Source of the DNA: Liolophura sinensis | Lineage: Eukaryota; Mollusca; Polyplacophora; Chitonida; Chitonidae | Assembly: GCF_032854445.1 (NCBI RefSeq) | Contig: NC_088300.1 | Coordinates: 40,144,458-40,208,457 of the forward strand | Direction of reading: 5' to 3' | DNA: 64,000 nucleotides | Part shown: in pieces, positions 11,640 to 24,560 of the stretch | How the letters are laid out: the number at the start of each line of letters is the position of its first letter | How positions within the stretch are numbered: the stretch's first letter is position 1 | Translations under genes and position numbers: made by a program | Notes under the pieces: generated by a model | Seen by the model: the letters and a program-made list of their open reading frames with translations, nothing else | The model's database searches: none | Told to the model about the DNA's origin: nothing

Positions 11640-14490
11640 CCATGACGCTGCTCATCCACTACGCCCTTCACCTTGCCACACAATTCATGATGCTGCTCAT
11701 CCACTAAGCCCTTCACCTTGCCACGCCATCCATGATGCTGCTCATCCACTAAGCCCTTCACCTTGCCCAGCCATTCATAATGCTGCTCATCCACTACGCC
11801 CTTCACCTTGCCACACCATCCATGATGCTGCTCATCCACTAGGCCCTTCACCTTGCCATGCCATCCATGATGCTGCTCATCCACTAGGCCCTTCACCTTG
11901 CCACGCCATCCATGATGCTGCTCATCCACTAAGCCCTTCACCTTGCCACATCATCCATGATGCTGCTCATCCACTACGCCCTTCACCTTGCCCAACCATT
12001 CATGATGCTGCTCATCCACTAGGCCCTTCACCTTGCCACGCCATTCATGATGCTGCTCATCCACTAGGCCCTTCACCTTGCCCAACCATTCATAATGCTG
12101 CTCATCCACTACGCCCTTCACCTTGCCACACCATCCATGATGCTGCTCATCCACTAGGCCCTTCACCTTGCCACACCATCCATGATGCTGCTCATCCACT
12201 AGGCCCTTCACCTTGCAACGCCATCCATGATGCTGCTCATCCACTAGGCCCTTCACCTTGCCACACCATTCATGATGCTGCTCATCCACTAGGCCCTTCA
12301 CCTTGCCACACCATTCATGATGCTGCTCATCCACTAGGCCCTTCACCTTGCCACGCCATCCATGATGCTGCTCATCCACTAGGCCCTTCACCTTGCCCAA
12401 CCATTCATAATGCTGCTCATCCACTACGCCCTTCACCTTGCCACACCATTCATGATGCTGCTCATCCACTAGGCCCTTCACCTTGCAACGCCATCCATGA
12501 TGCTGCTCATCCACTAGGCCCTTCACCTTGCAACGCCATCCATGATGCTGCTCATCCACTAGTCATTCACCTTGCCACACCATTCATGATGCTGCTCATC
12601 AACTAGGCCCTTCACCTTGCCACACCATTCATGATGCTGCTCATCCACTAGGCCCTTCAACTTGCCCAACCATTCATAATGCTGCTCATCCACTAGGCCC
12701 TTCACCTTGCCACACCATCCATGATGCTGCTCATCCACTAGGCCCTTCACCTTGCCACGCCATCCATGATGCTGCTCATCCACTAGGCCCTTCACCTTGC
12801 AACGCCATCCATGATGCTGCTCATCCACTAGGCCCTTCACCTTGCCACACCATTCATGATGCTGCTCATCCACTAGGCCCTTCACCTTGCCACACCATCC
12901 ATGATGCTGCTCATCCACTAGGCCCTTCACCTTGCAACGCCATCCATGATGCTGCTCATCCACTAGGCCCTTCACCTTGCCACACCATTCATGATGCTGC
13001 TCATCCACTAGGCCCTTCACCTTGCCACACCATCCATGATGCTGCTCATCCACTAGGCCCTTCACCTTGCCACACCATCCATGATGCTGCTCATCCACTA
13101 GGCCCTTCACCTTGCCACGCCATCCATGATGCTGCTCATCCACTAGGCCCTTCACCTTGCCACGCCATTCATGATGCTGCTCATCCACTAGGCCCTTCAC
13201 CTCGCCACACCATTCATGATGCTGCTCATCCACTACGCCCTTCACCTTGCCACACAATTCATGATGCTGCTCATCCACTAGTCATTCACCTTGCCACACC
13301 ATTCATGATGCTGCTCATCCACTAGGCCCTTCACCTTGCCACACCATTCATGATGCTGCTCATCCACTAGTCATTCACCTTGCCACACCATTCATGATGC
13401 TGCTCATCCACAAGGCATTCATCTTGCCACCCCATTCATGATGCTGCTCATCAACTAGGCCCTTCACCTTGCCCAACCATTCATGATGCTGCTCATCCAC
13501 TACGCCCTTCACCTTGCCACGCCATTCATGATGCTGCTCATCCACTAGGCCCTTCACCTTGCCCAACCATTCATAATGCTGCTCATCCACTACGCCCTTC
13601 ACCTTGCCACACCATCCATGATGCTGCTCATCCACTAGGCCCTTCACCTTGCCACGCCATCCATGATGCTGCTCATCCACTAGGCCCTTCACCTTGCCAC
13701 GCCATTCATGATGCTGCTCATCCACTAGGCCCTTCACCTCGCCACACCATTCATGACGGTGCTCATCCACTAGGTATTCACCTTGCCCAGCCATTCATGA
13801 TGCTGCTCATCCACTAGTCATTCACCTTGCCACACCATTCATGATGCTGCTCATCCACTACGCCCTTCACCTTGCCACACAATTCATGATGCTGCTCATC
13901 CACAAGGCATTCATCTTGCCACCCCATTCATGATGATGCTCATGCACTACGCCCTTCACCTTGCCCAACTATTCATGATGCTGCTCATCCACTAGGCATT
14001 TACCTTGCCCAACTATTCATAATGCCGCTCATCCACTAGGCCTTTCACATTGCCACGCCATTCATGACGGTGCTCATCCACTAGGTATTCACCTTGCCCA
14101 GCCATTCATGATGCTGCTCATCCACTAGTCATTCACCTTGTCACACCATTCATGATGCTGCTCATCCACTACGCCCTTCACCTTGCCACACCATTCATGA
14201 TGCTGCTCATCCACAAGGCATTCATCTTGCCAACCCATTCATGATGCTGCTCATCCACTACGCCCTTCACCTTGCCACACCATTCATGACGCTGCTCATC
14301 CACAAAGCATTCACCTTGCCACACCATTCATGATGCTGCTCATCCACAAAGCATTCACCTTGCCACACCATTCATAATGCTGCTCATCCACTACGCCCTT
14401 CACCTTGCCACACCATTCATGACGCTCCTCATCCACCAGGCCCTTCACCTTGCCACGCCATTCATGATACTGCTTATCCACCTCGCCGTT
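11640..14490. repeat. 45-bp minisatellite, about 63 units, open on both strands
   Basis: Head-to-tail array of a 45-bp unit containing ATGATGCTGCTCATCCACTA and CCCTTCACCTTGCCACACCA. Because 45 is a multiple of three, one plus-strand frame stays open for 330 codons (11614..12606, unit HDAAHPLGPSPCHTI). The minus strand also gives frames of about 100-240 codons (unit DEQHHEWCGKVKGLV). Marker variants carrying CCATTCATAA recur at 11771, 12086 and 12401, exactly 315 bp (seven units) apart. Units of 44 bp with AGTCATTCACC break the frame several times, for example near 12560. I see no start context, signal peptide or domain, so I treat it as satellite DNA, not a gene. Confidence 0.95.
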
Positions 14491-15590
14491 CAGTTGCCTC
14501 ATCATTCCACACTTCCTCCGCCGTGCCACTCGATCCATGACATTTGTAGTGAATCAGGCCCTTCACCTTGCCACATCATTCATGACATCTTTCCCGAATC
14601 ACGTGTTTCATCTGGTCACATCACTCATAACCCTTCGCGCTGAGAACTTCTTTCAATTTGTCACATCAATCATGACACTTCTTGTGAAATACTTGATTCA
14701 GTTTACGTCTCGTAGAACGCATGTTACAGCTTACCACATGACTCGTGAGAAATATCTTTCAGTTTACTTCTCGTTCGACTTGACACAATGACATCCATGA
14801 AACCTCTCTTGGAGGACGTATTTCACATCATCCATCACACTCTTAGTGAGTCCCGTGTTTCAGTTTACCACATTACCCATGACACTTCTCGCGGAACACG
14901 TGCTTCACCTGATCACATCATCCATGACACTCCTCGTGATTCCCTCGTTTCAGTTTACCACATTAGCCTTGACACTTCCAGCGGAACATATGCTTTACTT
15001 GATCACATCATCCATCACACTCCTAGTGAGGCCCGTGTTTCAGTTTACCACATTACCCATTACACTTCTCACGGAACACGTGCTTCACCTGATCACATCA
15101 TCCCTGACACTTCTCGTGAGTTCCCTGTTTCGGTTTATTACATCACCCATGACACTTCTCGTGGAGCACATGTTGCACCTGATCACATCATCCATGACAC
15201 CTTAAGTGAGTCCCGTGTTTCAGTCTATTACATCACCCCTGACACTTACAGCGGAACACATGCTTCACCTGATCACATCTATGAAACTTCTCGTGAGTTC
15301 CGTGTTTCAGTGTTACATCACCCATGATACTTCTCGTAAATCCTGAGTTTCAGTTTATTACATCACCCATGACACTTCCCGTGAATCCCGAGTTTACCAC
15401 GTCATCCATGACACTCCTTTTGAATCCTGAGTTTACCACATCATCCATGACACTTCTCGTGAGTCCTTTACCACATTATTAATGGAACTTTTCCCTATGT
15501 ACGTGTTTCACCTGGCCACATCGCCCATGACACTTCTCGTGAATTCTGGGGAATCCACATCACCCATGGCACTTTTCCCTCAGCACCCCC
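14491..15590. repeat. diverged 45-bp repeats in 90-bp dimers
   Basis: The array continues in a diverged form. The 45-bp periodicity persists, with alternating monomers of two types: one around CATCCATGACACTTCTCGTG and TTTCAGTTTACCACAT, the other around CGGAACACGTGCTTCACCTG. They share the CATCCATGA start and the CAC-rich end of the homogeneous unit to the left, so they look related to it. A frame of 179 codons (14788..15327) is a by-product of the 45-bp period. Unit identity decays towards 15.6 kb. Confidence 0.85.
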
Positions 15591-16159
15591 AGCTATCAAG
15601 ATCATCCTGATAATAGTAATTACCCAATCTTTGGCACTAATCACCATTAAGGTTTACTCTGCACAATGAACAAATACGCCATCCGGCCGACCACGGTCTT
15701 CCTGTGCTGGGATCAAAGCTCGCGGCTAGATTAATAGTCCTGGTCCAGACACAAGGCCCTTCAGGGACGGAGATCAAATGATAGTCAATCGGGATGTCAG
15801 ACCGTAACGGTAAATACCAGAGGTAGTTCATGTGGCATCACACGAGAAAACGGTACAGTAACTAGTATCTCGGTACGAAGGAGCTAATATCAATACAATG
15901 CAGAATTTTATTATAGTTCATAAAACCCATCTGGATGGGACTACATTACTTCACATGCAGGTGGGACGTTGGATTAATGATAAATATACCATGTAATAAA
16001 GGAACATGAATTAACGTTAAAGCGTCCGCCGCTTACTATTTATGGTTTTTTATGCTTCTTTGGCTGTAAATTTACAACAGTTTTTTCACACTGCTTACCA
16101 ACCTTCCGCATATACAAACAAAATTTCTTTACAAGGAGTAAGACTGATTCGATAAGTTC
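15591..16159. other. non-coding DNA
   Basis: No supported gene. A minus-strand frame of 64 codons around 15.7 kb lies over a possible worn tRNA-like segment but shows no complete A and B box pair. Confidence 0.35.
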
Positions 16160-16840
16160 ATATATTTATGTATGCTTGGGGTTTTACGTCGTGCCCATGC
16201 AAACTCGTATCCTGCCCTAGTGGTATCCAACTCCAGTCAAGTTTTGCCCATGCAAACTCATATCCGGCAGAAGTGGTATTCAATTCTAGTCAAGTCGTAC
16301 ACATGCAAACTCGTATCCTGAACAAGTGGCATCCGACTCCAGTCATGTCGTGCCCATACAAACTCATATCCAGTCAAGTGGTACCCAACTTCAGTCAAGT
16401 CATACCCAACTCTACAAGTGGTACCCAGCTTCAGTCAAGTCATACCCAGCCCTAGTCAAGTGGTACCCAACTTCAGTCAAGTCATACCCAACTCTACAAG
16501 TGGTACCCAGCTTCAGTCAAGTCATACCCAGCCCTAGTCAAGTGGTACCCAACTTCAGTCAAGTCATACCCAACTCTACAAGTGGTACCCAGCTTCAGTC
16601 AAGTCATACCCAGCCCTAGTTAAGTGGTACCCAACTTCAGTCAAGTCATGCCCAACTCTACAAGTGGTGCCCAGCTTCAGTCAAGTCATACCCAGCCCTA
16701 GTCAAGCGGTACCCAACTTCAGTCAAGTCATACCCAACTCTACAAGTGGTACCCAGCTTCAGTCAAGTCATACCCAGCCCTAGTCAAGTGGTACCCAACT
16801 TCAGTCAAGTCATACCCAACTACAAGAGGTACCCAACTTT
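16160..16840. repeat. 82-bp minisatellite beside a SINE tail fragment
   Basis: Regular repeats of 82 bp: TGGTACCCAACTTCAGTCAA recurs at 16461, 16543, 16625, 16707 (first base changed) and 16789. Each unit is two half-units of about 41 bp, one with CAACTCTACAAG and one with CAGCCCTAGTC. More diverged units extend left to about 16200. The left edge, ATGCTTGGGGTTTTACGTCG at about 16170, resembles the 3' tail region of the SINEs in this window, so the array may have grown from a SINE end. Confidence 0.9.
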
Positions 16841-17990
16841 TAATTTTATATGCATAGTATATCTATCTATATCTATGTTTCTTTCTTCATTTTATAATAT
16901 TTCCGAGTTGCTGACTGGTTAGCTCAGTGTCACTCTGTAGGATTATTGGGTGATGAGCCCATTCTCAAAATGTTTCAATTGACTGTCTTATGGTGGAATC
17001 TCGTGTACAATGTACATGACTTTAAAAGCAATCATTTTGGCCACAATACTGAGCGAATGTATATATTGTGGACAAAACAGTTGCTGTTCGTATCTTCTTA
17101 TTTGTTTACATACGTTGATCAACAGTCATCATTCAGTAGTCTCAGTTAAGTCACTAAGCCTTACTATAGAAATATAATCAGCGAGTGGGCCGACAACATG
17201 TAAAAACATCGAGCGTATCCAGATCCTTCGTCAGGGGAACATTTTTTGTTTTTTTAGAAATCAGATGTATATTGTTGGAATAGGGCTACAAATACACAAT
17301 ACTGTGTACATTTCCCCGTTCTCTACTCCGAATGAGAAGACAACAAAACACCAGTCCATCACCAGTAGAAATAAGAAACAAATCATCTTGGATGAATTGA
17401 AGATGCTGTACGCTGTAGCGGGGCTTGATTCAGTGTGGTGGCGTGTAAAACCCAGGTGAAGATCTCATGTTAAACGACAGAACTATATGTCATTTCCATA
17501 CAAGACTTTTACCCTACAAGCCAAACTAACTATTATTAAAAGATTTGTAAAAAAAGAAACTCAAATCTGTTTGCATACGTTTATATTAAAGGCCAGACTA
17601 CAGGCTACAAAACTGGTGCAGCTCCTATCATTCAAGCGTGTACAGTTTTCATTCTGCATGTCAAAATATGATGTGTCCAAAAGAGAGGATGTCCAGAAAT
17701 AAACTGAACGCTGCGTATTTTACAGTATTGGGACCGACGGGAGCAAACTACATAATTACACGGTGTTCTGTCTAGGAATTTGCGCCAAAAATAATTCAGT
17801 CATTTTCATTGTTTGTTTTTTTTTTCACGTCCGGTAAAATCTTAAAACAAGTGAAAACTGTTTTATAAAAACTCGAAAATGGGTCACATGATCTGTTAAA
17901 ACGGCCGCAGAATCCTAACTTATGGAATCAAACCGTATGCTTTCAGTATAGGGCCACTCACTGTGTAACAGCATTTTAAAGGAAAATCAC
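16841..17990. other. non-coding DNA
   Basis: No gene recognised. The minus strand near 17190..17250 carries CCCCTGACGAAGGATCTGGA, a phrase like those seen at the ends of worn invertebrate retroelements; the evidence is weak. Confidence 0.35.
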
Positions 17991-18003
17991 TAAATGGACC
18001 ATT

Positions 18004-18397
18004 TAAAACCATGCATAAATTTATTTCTTAGTTATTTTTTAGATGTTTGTGAAAAGAGTGCTCAAATATTTGAATTCCAAGGTGACCTTTATGGACTGTA
18101 TTATCAGAGGTTAGGAATCTTGACGTCAAAGGAAGTTTTTTCAACTCTAACATGACACTGAATGCTGGAATAACCTTTTTTACCAATGAGAGAAAGACTA
18201 CTGAAATAATGTTCCCAAAAATTCCTTCCTTCTGGTGAACATCAGTTAAAAAGGTGATGTGACGTCAGAGTTCCTAGATATCATCAGTATGGCTCATAAA
18301 GCCTACCATGGCTTTCAAATATTTGAATGCTTTTCAACACTCTTTAAAAATCTAAAAAAAAATAAATGAAAGTATTTTTACGCATAGTTTTGAGTTG
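18004..18397. mobile_element. MITE-like element with about 130-bp inverted repeats
   Basis: The left arm (18004..18135) matches the complement of the right arm (18250..18397) over about 130 bp with mismatches. Shared stretches include CAAATATTTGAA, TTTTTTAGAT, AAGAGTG, ACTATGCGTAAA against ACCATGCATAAA, and TGACGTCA. The central 110 bp is unpaired and has no protein frame. Weaker complementarity may continue outward to about 17880 and 18515 (GGGTCACATGAT against GGGCACATGGT). This fits a non-autonomous DNA transposon; the family is not identified. Confidence 0.75.
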
Positions 18398-20164
18398 TCT
18401 TTATGTTGAACTTTACTTCACATTTAAGCTTTCTTTTACTTTAAATTTATCAGCGGCTATAGAAAGGTTTTCCTGAAAATTCAAAATGGTCGCCAAACCA
18501 TGTGCCCATAAAACAATCGCAAAACAACAAAAGTTATATCATGTGTTAAATACTGTTACTGCCGAGTTTGGAAATATTGGAACTTGAAATTAGTGAACAA
18601 TGTTAATTTTGTCAATTCCATCAGGCCAGGACCTGGGTAAGTCTAGAATATCGACTATTTCGTCGTTGCTCTATAAAAGTTTTGCTCCTTTGTATATAAG
18701 GGAAAGCCCTAGTACTAACTGTGAGAAATAAAGCTTGAAATTAACTGCTTGAGTCAGTTTGTCTTGTGAAAAAGTTGCACATGGGTGTTGTTTCATCTGT
18801 CTTGCATGAAAGCGATGATTAGTTGCACTGGGCGCCATTAACATATTTATATCCATCATAGTAACACACTAAATGTTGTTAAGCAAGTAAATAGCGCCTC
18901 TTACAGTGTTAGCCTGACAGAATTACCGTACATCGCAATGGTCAACACGTGGGCCTACGTTTTTTATGCCGCCGGGTGACAATGTTTGAAATTAAACAGG
19001 GCCTTTATGCAAATATTTTGTAACGTCGACATGACGAGATTTTCTAGATTTTTACACTCACGTATAACAAGAACGGATAAATAGCTCGGGGTGAAATTAA
19101 CCCTGATATTGGATCGATCCACTAACACTTCAAGCGAACCAAGGATCCCCAATAAATAAATAAACCACTCTCTTCTGTCAGACGCAAGCTTGATTTTATG
19201 GGGTCACGGAGACAGTGGGGCTATGTGCTAAGCCGAAAAGGAGGTAAACTAGTCGGAAGTTAGACGTGGATATTTCCGCTCTTTCTGGTCTAACCTTAGT
19301 GGTGAAAACATACAAGGTGAAATCAAAGTTTCAGCTTGTCTTACACTTTTCTAATAAGAGACGACAGGCCATTCAATCGATACAACCCACAGGGTCAGAG
19401 TTTACACTTTCAGTTGAGGTGGTTTTTATTCTTCAAAGTAACAGCATATGAAGCTTCCCATTAATGTACTTTATCGAACATGATTGAACAACGCCGTCGC
19501 TCACTGCCAGCTATCCGTGAAACTACTGGCTGACATCCGATATCTCACGCCCGCGGATACGACATGTTTGAGACGCACTGATGACATTTGCAATGATATT
19601 TTCGCTAGCTGTTGGCTAAAATCTTGTAATCGACATTTCTACTTGATACAGGTCTTCAGGTTTTTGTACATTTGTTGTCTCAAAAAGTGATCCATCATCT
19701 CAATCTAGGCCTACCCAAGACGCCCGCAGCTCACCAGGTTTATCAAGCGAGTGTTTCATCTAGACTGCTTCGATGGCTTTATCGCTACCAAAGGTGTACA
19801 GTGGAAAGAAGACATTTTCTTAAGCCTCAGAAGGGATCACGCTTGCATAATTCTATGTCCCTGAGGCATTTAATCCAATGAGTTATTGCGATGGTTGAAG
19901 ATAGAGGAACATCTTGTGGCTTGTCTAGATTACCCCCCAGTCTGGTATGGTCTCCGAGGATTTGTTGACGCGAAATGTTTCATTGATGAAGAATGATAAG
20001 ATGTAAAGGCGATGTTATTCTGGTCCTCTAAACAAAAATAAAATTTGTGTTGTTTTCATTAAAAGATTACTGTCACCATCAGCTTGAAACATTTGGAGAG
20101 TGGAAGGGAGCAAGACGTTAAGCAGGCTACACCCTTAACGGAACCGCTAACTCTTGGCCAACCG
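18398..20164. other. non-coding DNA, nothing recognised
   Basis: No tandem repeat, SINE or conserved protein frame was found. Confidence 0.4.
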
Positions 20165-20290
20165 CTAATTCTGCTGGTGCTGTGTGGAGTTACATCAGGA
20201 GATCTGTCAGTCTGATGGTGCGGTGTGACGTCATCAGGAGATTTGTTAGTTTGATGATGCTGTGTGACGTTGCATTAAGAGACAGTAAAT
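20165..20290. repeat. short tandem repeat of about 40 bp, 3 copies
   Basis: Three imperfect copies built on GGTGCTGTGTG, ACATCAGGAGAT and TTAGTTTGATG, each about 40 bp. Confidence 0.7.
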
Positions 20291-20954
20291 CAGAAAATAA
20301 TAGACATCCTTTCTTATACTAGACAAGGGGCAAAATATTATTTGGAACAAACGGTGTTATAGGTTCTCTGCAATATGTCTTGAAATTTTTCTAGGTGCAA
20401 ATTTTAGACAGTGTCTATTCCACTGAAAGTGAAGAAGTGTGTTGAAAGATTTCATCACCATCGATATATGTGATAACTGTATTTTACTTATCACATCATT
20501 TACATACATTATTCCACATTCTGTCCATCTCTTGTATATCGAGGGTTTCCTTTAAAATTATTATCACTGATCGAAAGCGAATTCCTGTACAAATACGTAC
20601 ATAAGAGTTCCTGGGTTGAAAGTATCCTGTTTCGCCGTATTTGTGTCGTGAATAAATATTATTTCAGTGGCTTAAGACCTGAAATAGGCTGAACAGACCT
20701 TAACCTGTAAGATACAGGTCGGGCAGCAGAAAACATAGCTGGAAACCACCAGCAATCTACATGTAGTTTTATCATATACTTCTGTAAGAAGCATCGGACG
20801 AGTCACTTTCCTCTCAATTCCAATGTCGCCTGTAAATGAATATTTTGTCAACTTGTTTTAAAACTCATAAGTCGATAAGTCTCCAACAAAGGAGACTGTT
20901 GTAAGGACACTTGTAAAACACTGCTCTGGGAAAGAATATTTAATTGGAATTCTA
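20291..20954. other. non-coding DNA
   Basis: Nothing recognised. Confidence 0.4.
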
Positions 20955-21165
20955 GAAGAATATTTCACCTCTACGACGGTGGTTAGTATTATGGTGGTAA
21001 GAAACCAGGGGAAACCCACGTCCCAGGTTGCTGGCAGACCTTCCCACGTACGACCGAAAAGGAAGCCAGCATGAGCTGGACTTGAATCCACAACGATCAC
21101 ATTGGTGTGAGGCCCCTAGATACATTATGCTAGGCTAGCATATTAACCATTAGGCTATAAATGAT
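20955..21165 (-). mobile_element. diverged Meta-SINE-like element
   Basis: Minus orientation: AGAAGAATATTTCACCTCTA, then TATTATGGTGG, GGAAGCCAGCATGAGCTGGA and, at the right, a head ending AACCATTAGGCTAT. Several short deletions are present, one in the CCCACGACCATCCGCAGG block. No target-site duplication is clear. Confidence 0.82.
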
Positions 21166-23112
21166 ACATATAAAACAAAGAATAAACCAATAAACGAATA
21201 CATCTAAATATATTTTGAACGAAAACCATAAGGAGAATATCCGATGAATGGAAGAATTACATCTGTCTGATATAGGTCAGTGACGCCACTGAATTCGGAG
21301 TGATATCTTCCTCATGATAGGCCAGCTTAGCAAGTATTGCTCAATTGAGCAATTTAGGTCTGTGAGATACATTACCTGTCGTTCAGTGCCGGGTAATGTC
21401 AGCAGTTGTTCGCCAAACTGATCACTGTTTAATACTTACGAACAACAGAGAACAAATAAAGTGGTCATAGATTCAGGGAAAAATTACTGGTGAAGTTTAA
21501 AGAGGGTTTGCGAACAGCAACAGTTCTAGCGGACAGAAGCTTCCAGTGAGTTTAGTAAACTGACAGCCAAGCAATTTGTTTCGCCAAGATTGATTCACAA
21601 ACCGGTTCCCTGGTCAGGAACTGACGGCCAGCCCGAGTGGAAGCTTTACAGCTCGGGGCAAATGTCAGCGGTTCCCTCAGGTCCGTGACTGCAGACATGG
21701 AAATCTCATATGATTTGTATGGGACGGGCAATGGGCATAAAATATCTGCAAAGGCAAGAGCATCAATAATATTAACCTGTGTCATAATTCATAAAAAGAC
21801 TTAATACAAACCTGTTGCAATCGTGAACAATCAGTGTACAAGAGTTTGTGCCCGATGGGAGTTAAAAACGCGGTAAATAATGTGCATTAACATTAATGGT
21901 CATTAAAGTGGAACGCCCCATGCATAATGTCGTGCATAATCCATTATGCGATCTCCATTGACAGTTCATCAAAGACATTTCAATCATGCTTGGTTAAACC
22001 TGTTTGTTAGACCAATAAAGCAGATGTAAAAAAAAAAAATAGACGCCCTTTTACAACGTTACTGACAGGGAGCGTCTGTTCGCACGCTGAAACACAGTTG
22101 TCGATAAATATCGATACACCTTGACAAAAAATGTCATGTAGCAGTATTAATGCGAATTAAAAAGCTGTTGGTGAATGGACAAGTGGTTGGGAGATCTGGT
22201 CAATTATTTGTGACGTTCAGGTTTATAGCAGGCACTGTGATGTCGAGTCTGAGAGGAGTAACGCATCGGGAGAATAATTACTATCTCCAGATGGGATATT
22301 TCCTGTCGCTCCTACACGCTCGATCAGCCTTCAACCCGAACGAGTAAAATCCATATGGCTCAATCGAGCAATGACGTCCAGGCAAAGAGGAAAAGCTCAC
22401 CTATCGGATAGATATGACTAAAAACGCTGACATCAAATTACAGTCTGATAGACCGCATTCACTGTGAAGTTTTTCGTGTGAACATTAAATTGGCCTGTAA
22501 TATGTTTTTCTTGTTTCCAAGGGGTGACCATCTTCCGGCCTCTTTGAGTTCTCCAGCCTGTGCGTCCTGCATAGTATAGCCAGACGTCATGTATATAAAC
22601 ATTAGCTCACCTACAGCTGTTTGTGGCATATCTGGACAAATGCGTTATGTGGACATTTGGCCAGCCTATTTAGATATAATCCATCACAAACATATTTTAC
22701 TTCACTTCTGAGTCTCCTATATAAAAGGAGAATACAGATTATACCATAACCGTTTATTTCATAAATATGGAATTTGTGATGGTTTTGGGAAGGTGATTTT
22801 TCTTGAACGAATCTTTCTTGAACGAATCAGAAGTATCTCAAGTAGTATTAAATCTCGATGCCATTTGCAAGTCTATATCTATCCGAGTAAGGAAGGAGTT
22901 GCTGAGATCTAAATTATATGTGTTGCACACCAGTTTAAGGTTTTCATGACAATTATGGGATGGAATTTCTATACTTTCACGTAATTATATAATTCTATAT
23001 ATACATCCATTTGCGGCAGCTTAAGAAACATAGTGACATGTAGTTAACGATGAGGTCATTGGTGGGATGCTCCAGTGTATGAGAGCATGTAACGAAATTA
23101 AATCCGTCATTT
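21166..23112. other. non-coding DNA, nothing recognised
   Basis: I see no repeat or gene that can be supported. A minus-strand frame of 77 codons at 21552..21785 has no recognisable domain. Confidence 0.4.
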
Positions 23113-23868
23113 AGACAGGAAGCATCATGGAGCAAGGGATACATTGAGGCAATAACATGGGGCAACGGATATATTGAGGTAGAAGGCACTCCACACCATG
23201 GATATATTTAGGCAAGAAACACATAAGACAAGGGATATACTGAGGCAAGAGGCACATTGGGCAAATGATACACTGAAGCAAGAGGCATATTGGACAAGGG
23301 ACACATTGAGGCAACAGGCACACTGGGCAAGGGATACATTGAGGCAAGAGGTATATTGGGCATGGGATACATTGAGGCAAGAGGTATATTGTGCAAGGTA
23401 TATATTGAGGCAAGAGGCACACTGGGCAAGGAATACATTGAGGCAAGAAGCACATTTGGTTAAAGGGATAGACTGAGGCAAGACGCATATTGGAAGGGGT
23501 ACATTGTGGCAAGAGCTATATTGGGCATGGGATACATTGAGGCAAGAGGCACATTGGGCAAGGAATACATGGAGGCAAGAAGCACATAGTGGAAGGGATA
23601 GACTGAGGCAAGACGCATATTGGAAGGGATAAATTGTGGCAAGAGCTATTTTGGGCAAAGGCTACACTGAGACAAGAGGCACATTGGCCAGGGGATACAC
23701 TGAGGCAAGGGGCGCAGTGGGCAAGGGATACATTAAGGTAAGAGGCACGTAGTCGAAGGGATAGACTTAGGCAAAAGGCAAAGTGGATGGGATATATTGG
23801 GCAAGGGATGCATTGAGGCAAGAGAAATATTGGCCAAGGGGTACACTGAGGCAAGAGATACAATGTAT
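23113..23868. repeat. 33-bp minisatellite, about 23 copies
   Basis: Unit of 33 bp (11 codons) containing GGCACATTGGGCAAGGGATA and ACATTGAGGCAAGA. The multiple of three keeps several frames open, on the minus strand as an LPQCIPCPICL-like repeat of up to 177 codons and on the plus strand for 92. No gene is inferred. Units drift in sequence, with local indels at 23460..23640. Confidence 0.92.
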
Positions 23869-24125
23869 AAGGTGCGTGAAACACGGAGACTGATGAGTGG
23901 CGGGTCGCTTTGTATAACGTGCGTATTGTAACACGGAGACTGATGAGAGGCGGGTCGTATTGTATAACGTGCGTATTGAAACACGGAGACTGATGAGAGG
24001 CGGGTCGTATTGTATAACGTGCGTATTGAAACACGGAGAGTGACGAGAGTTGCGTCGCATTGTACGACGTGCGTATGGAAACACGGAGACTGATGACAAT
24101 CGGGCCCCATTATAACACGCGTATA
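23869..24125. repeat. 50-bp minisatellite, 5 copies
   Basis: ACACGGAGAC or a one-base variant begins at 23881, 23931, 23981, 24031 and 24081, exactly 50 bp apart. Units include GGCGGGTCGTATTGTATAAC and GTGCGTATTG. It follows directly on the 33-bp array. Confidence 0.93.
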
Positions 24126-24289
24126 CTAAGCACAAAACAAAAGACTAAGACAAGTGGAGTGGGGGCAAACAACTAAAAACGTGAAATAATTCAAATTATT
24201 AAGATCTCAGTTGAAAGCGATATTAGCTTAAAAGAAGCTTAAATGAGTTAAGGGGCAGACAAAATCACAATGTCGGGGACATTATGTTC

Positions 24290-24560
24290 ATGACTAGGTG
24301 TGCATTTGGAAACGAGGCTCAGTGGGACACTGGGCACATGGGGACATTATGTTCATTGGGACTAGTTGTGTATTTGAACACGAGGCTCAATGGGACACTT
24401 GGCACATGGGGACATTATGTTCATTGGGACTAGTTGTGTATTTGAACACGAGGCTCAATGGAACACTTGGCACATGGGGACAGTATGTTCATTGGGGCCA
24501 ATCGTTCATGTGGGCACAAGGCTCAGTAGGACACTGGGCGCACTGAGAATCACATGTCTC
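24290..24560. repeat. 68-bp minisatellite, about 4 copies
   Basis: GAGGCTCA starts at 24314, 24382 and 24450 (68-bp spacing), with a fourth worn copy near 24518. The unit contains GGCACATGGGGACATTATGT and CATTGGGACTAGTTGTG. Confidence 0.9.

Noticed and set aside
11614-12606. 330-codon plus-strand frame as a repetitive protein gene
   Set aside because: It is the translation of a 45-bp satellite, open also on the other strand, broken by 44-bp units, and lacks a signal peptide, flanking exons or a known repeat domain.
23111-24135. Overlapping Cys/Pro-rich minus frames
   Set aside because: They are different phases of the 33-bp and 50-bp arrays. Several phases are open at once, which real genes rarely show.
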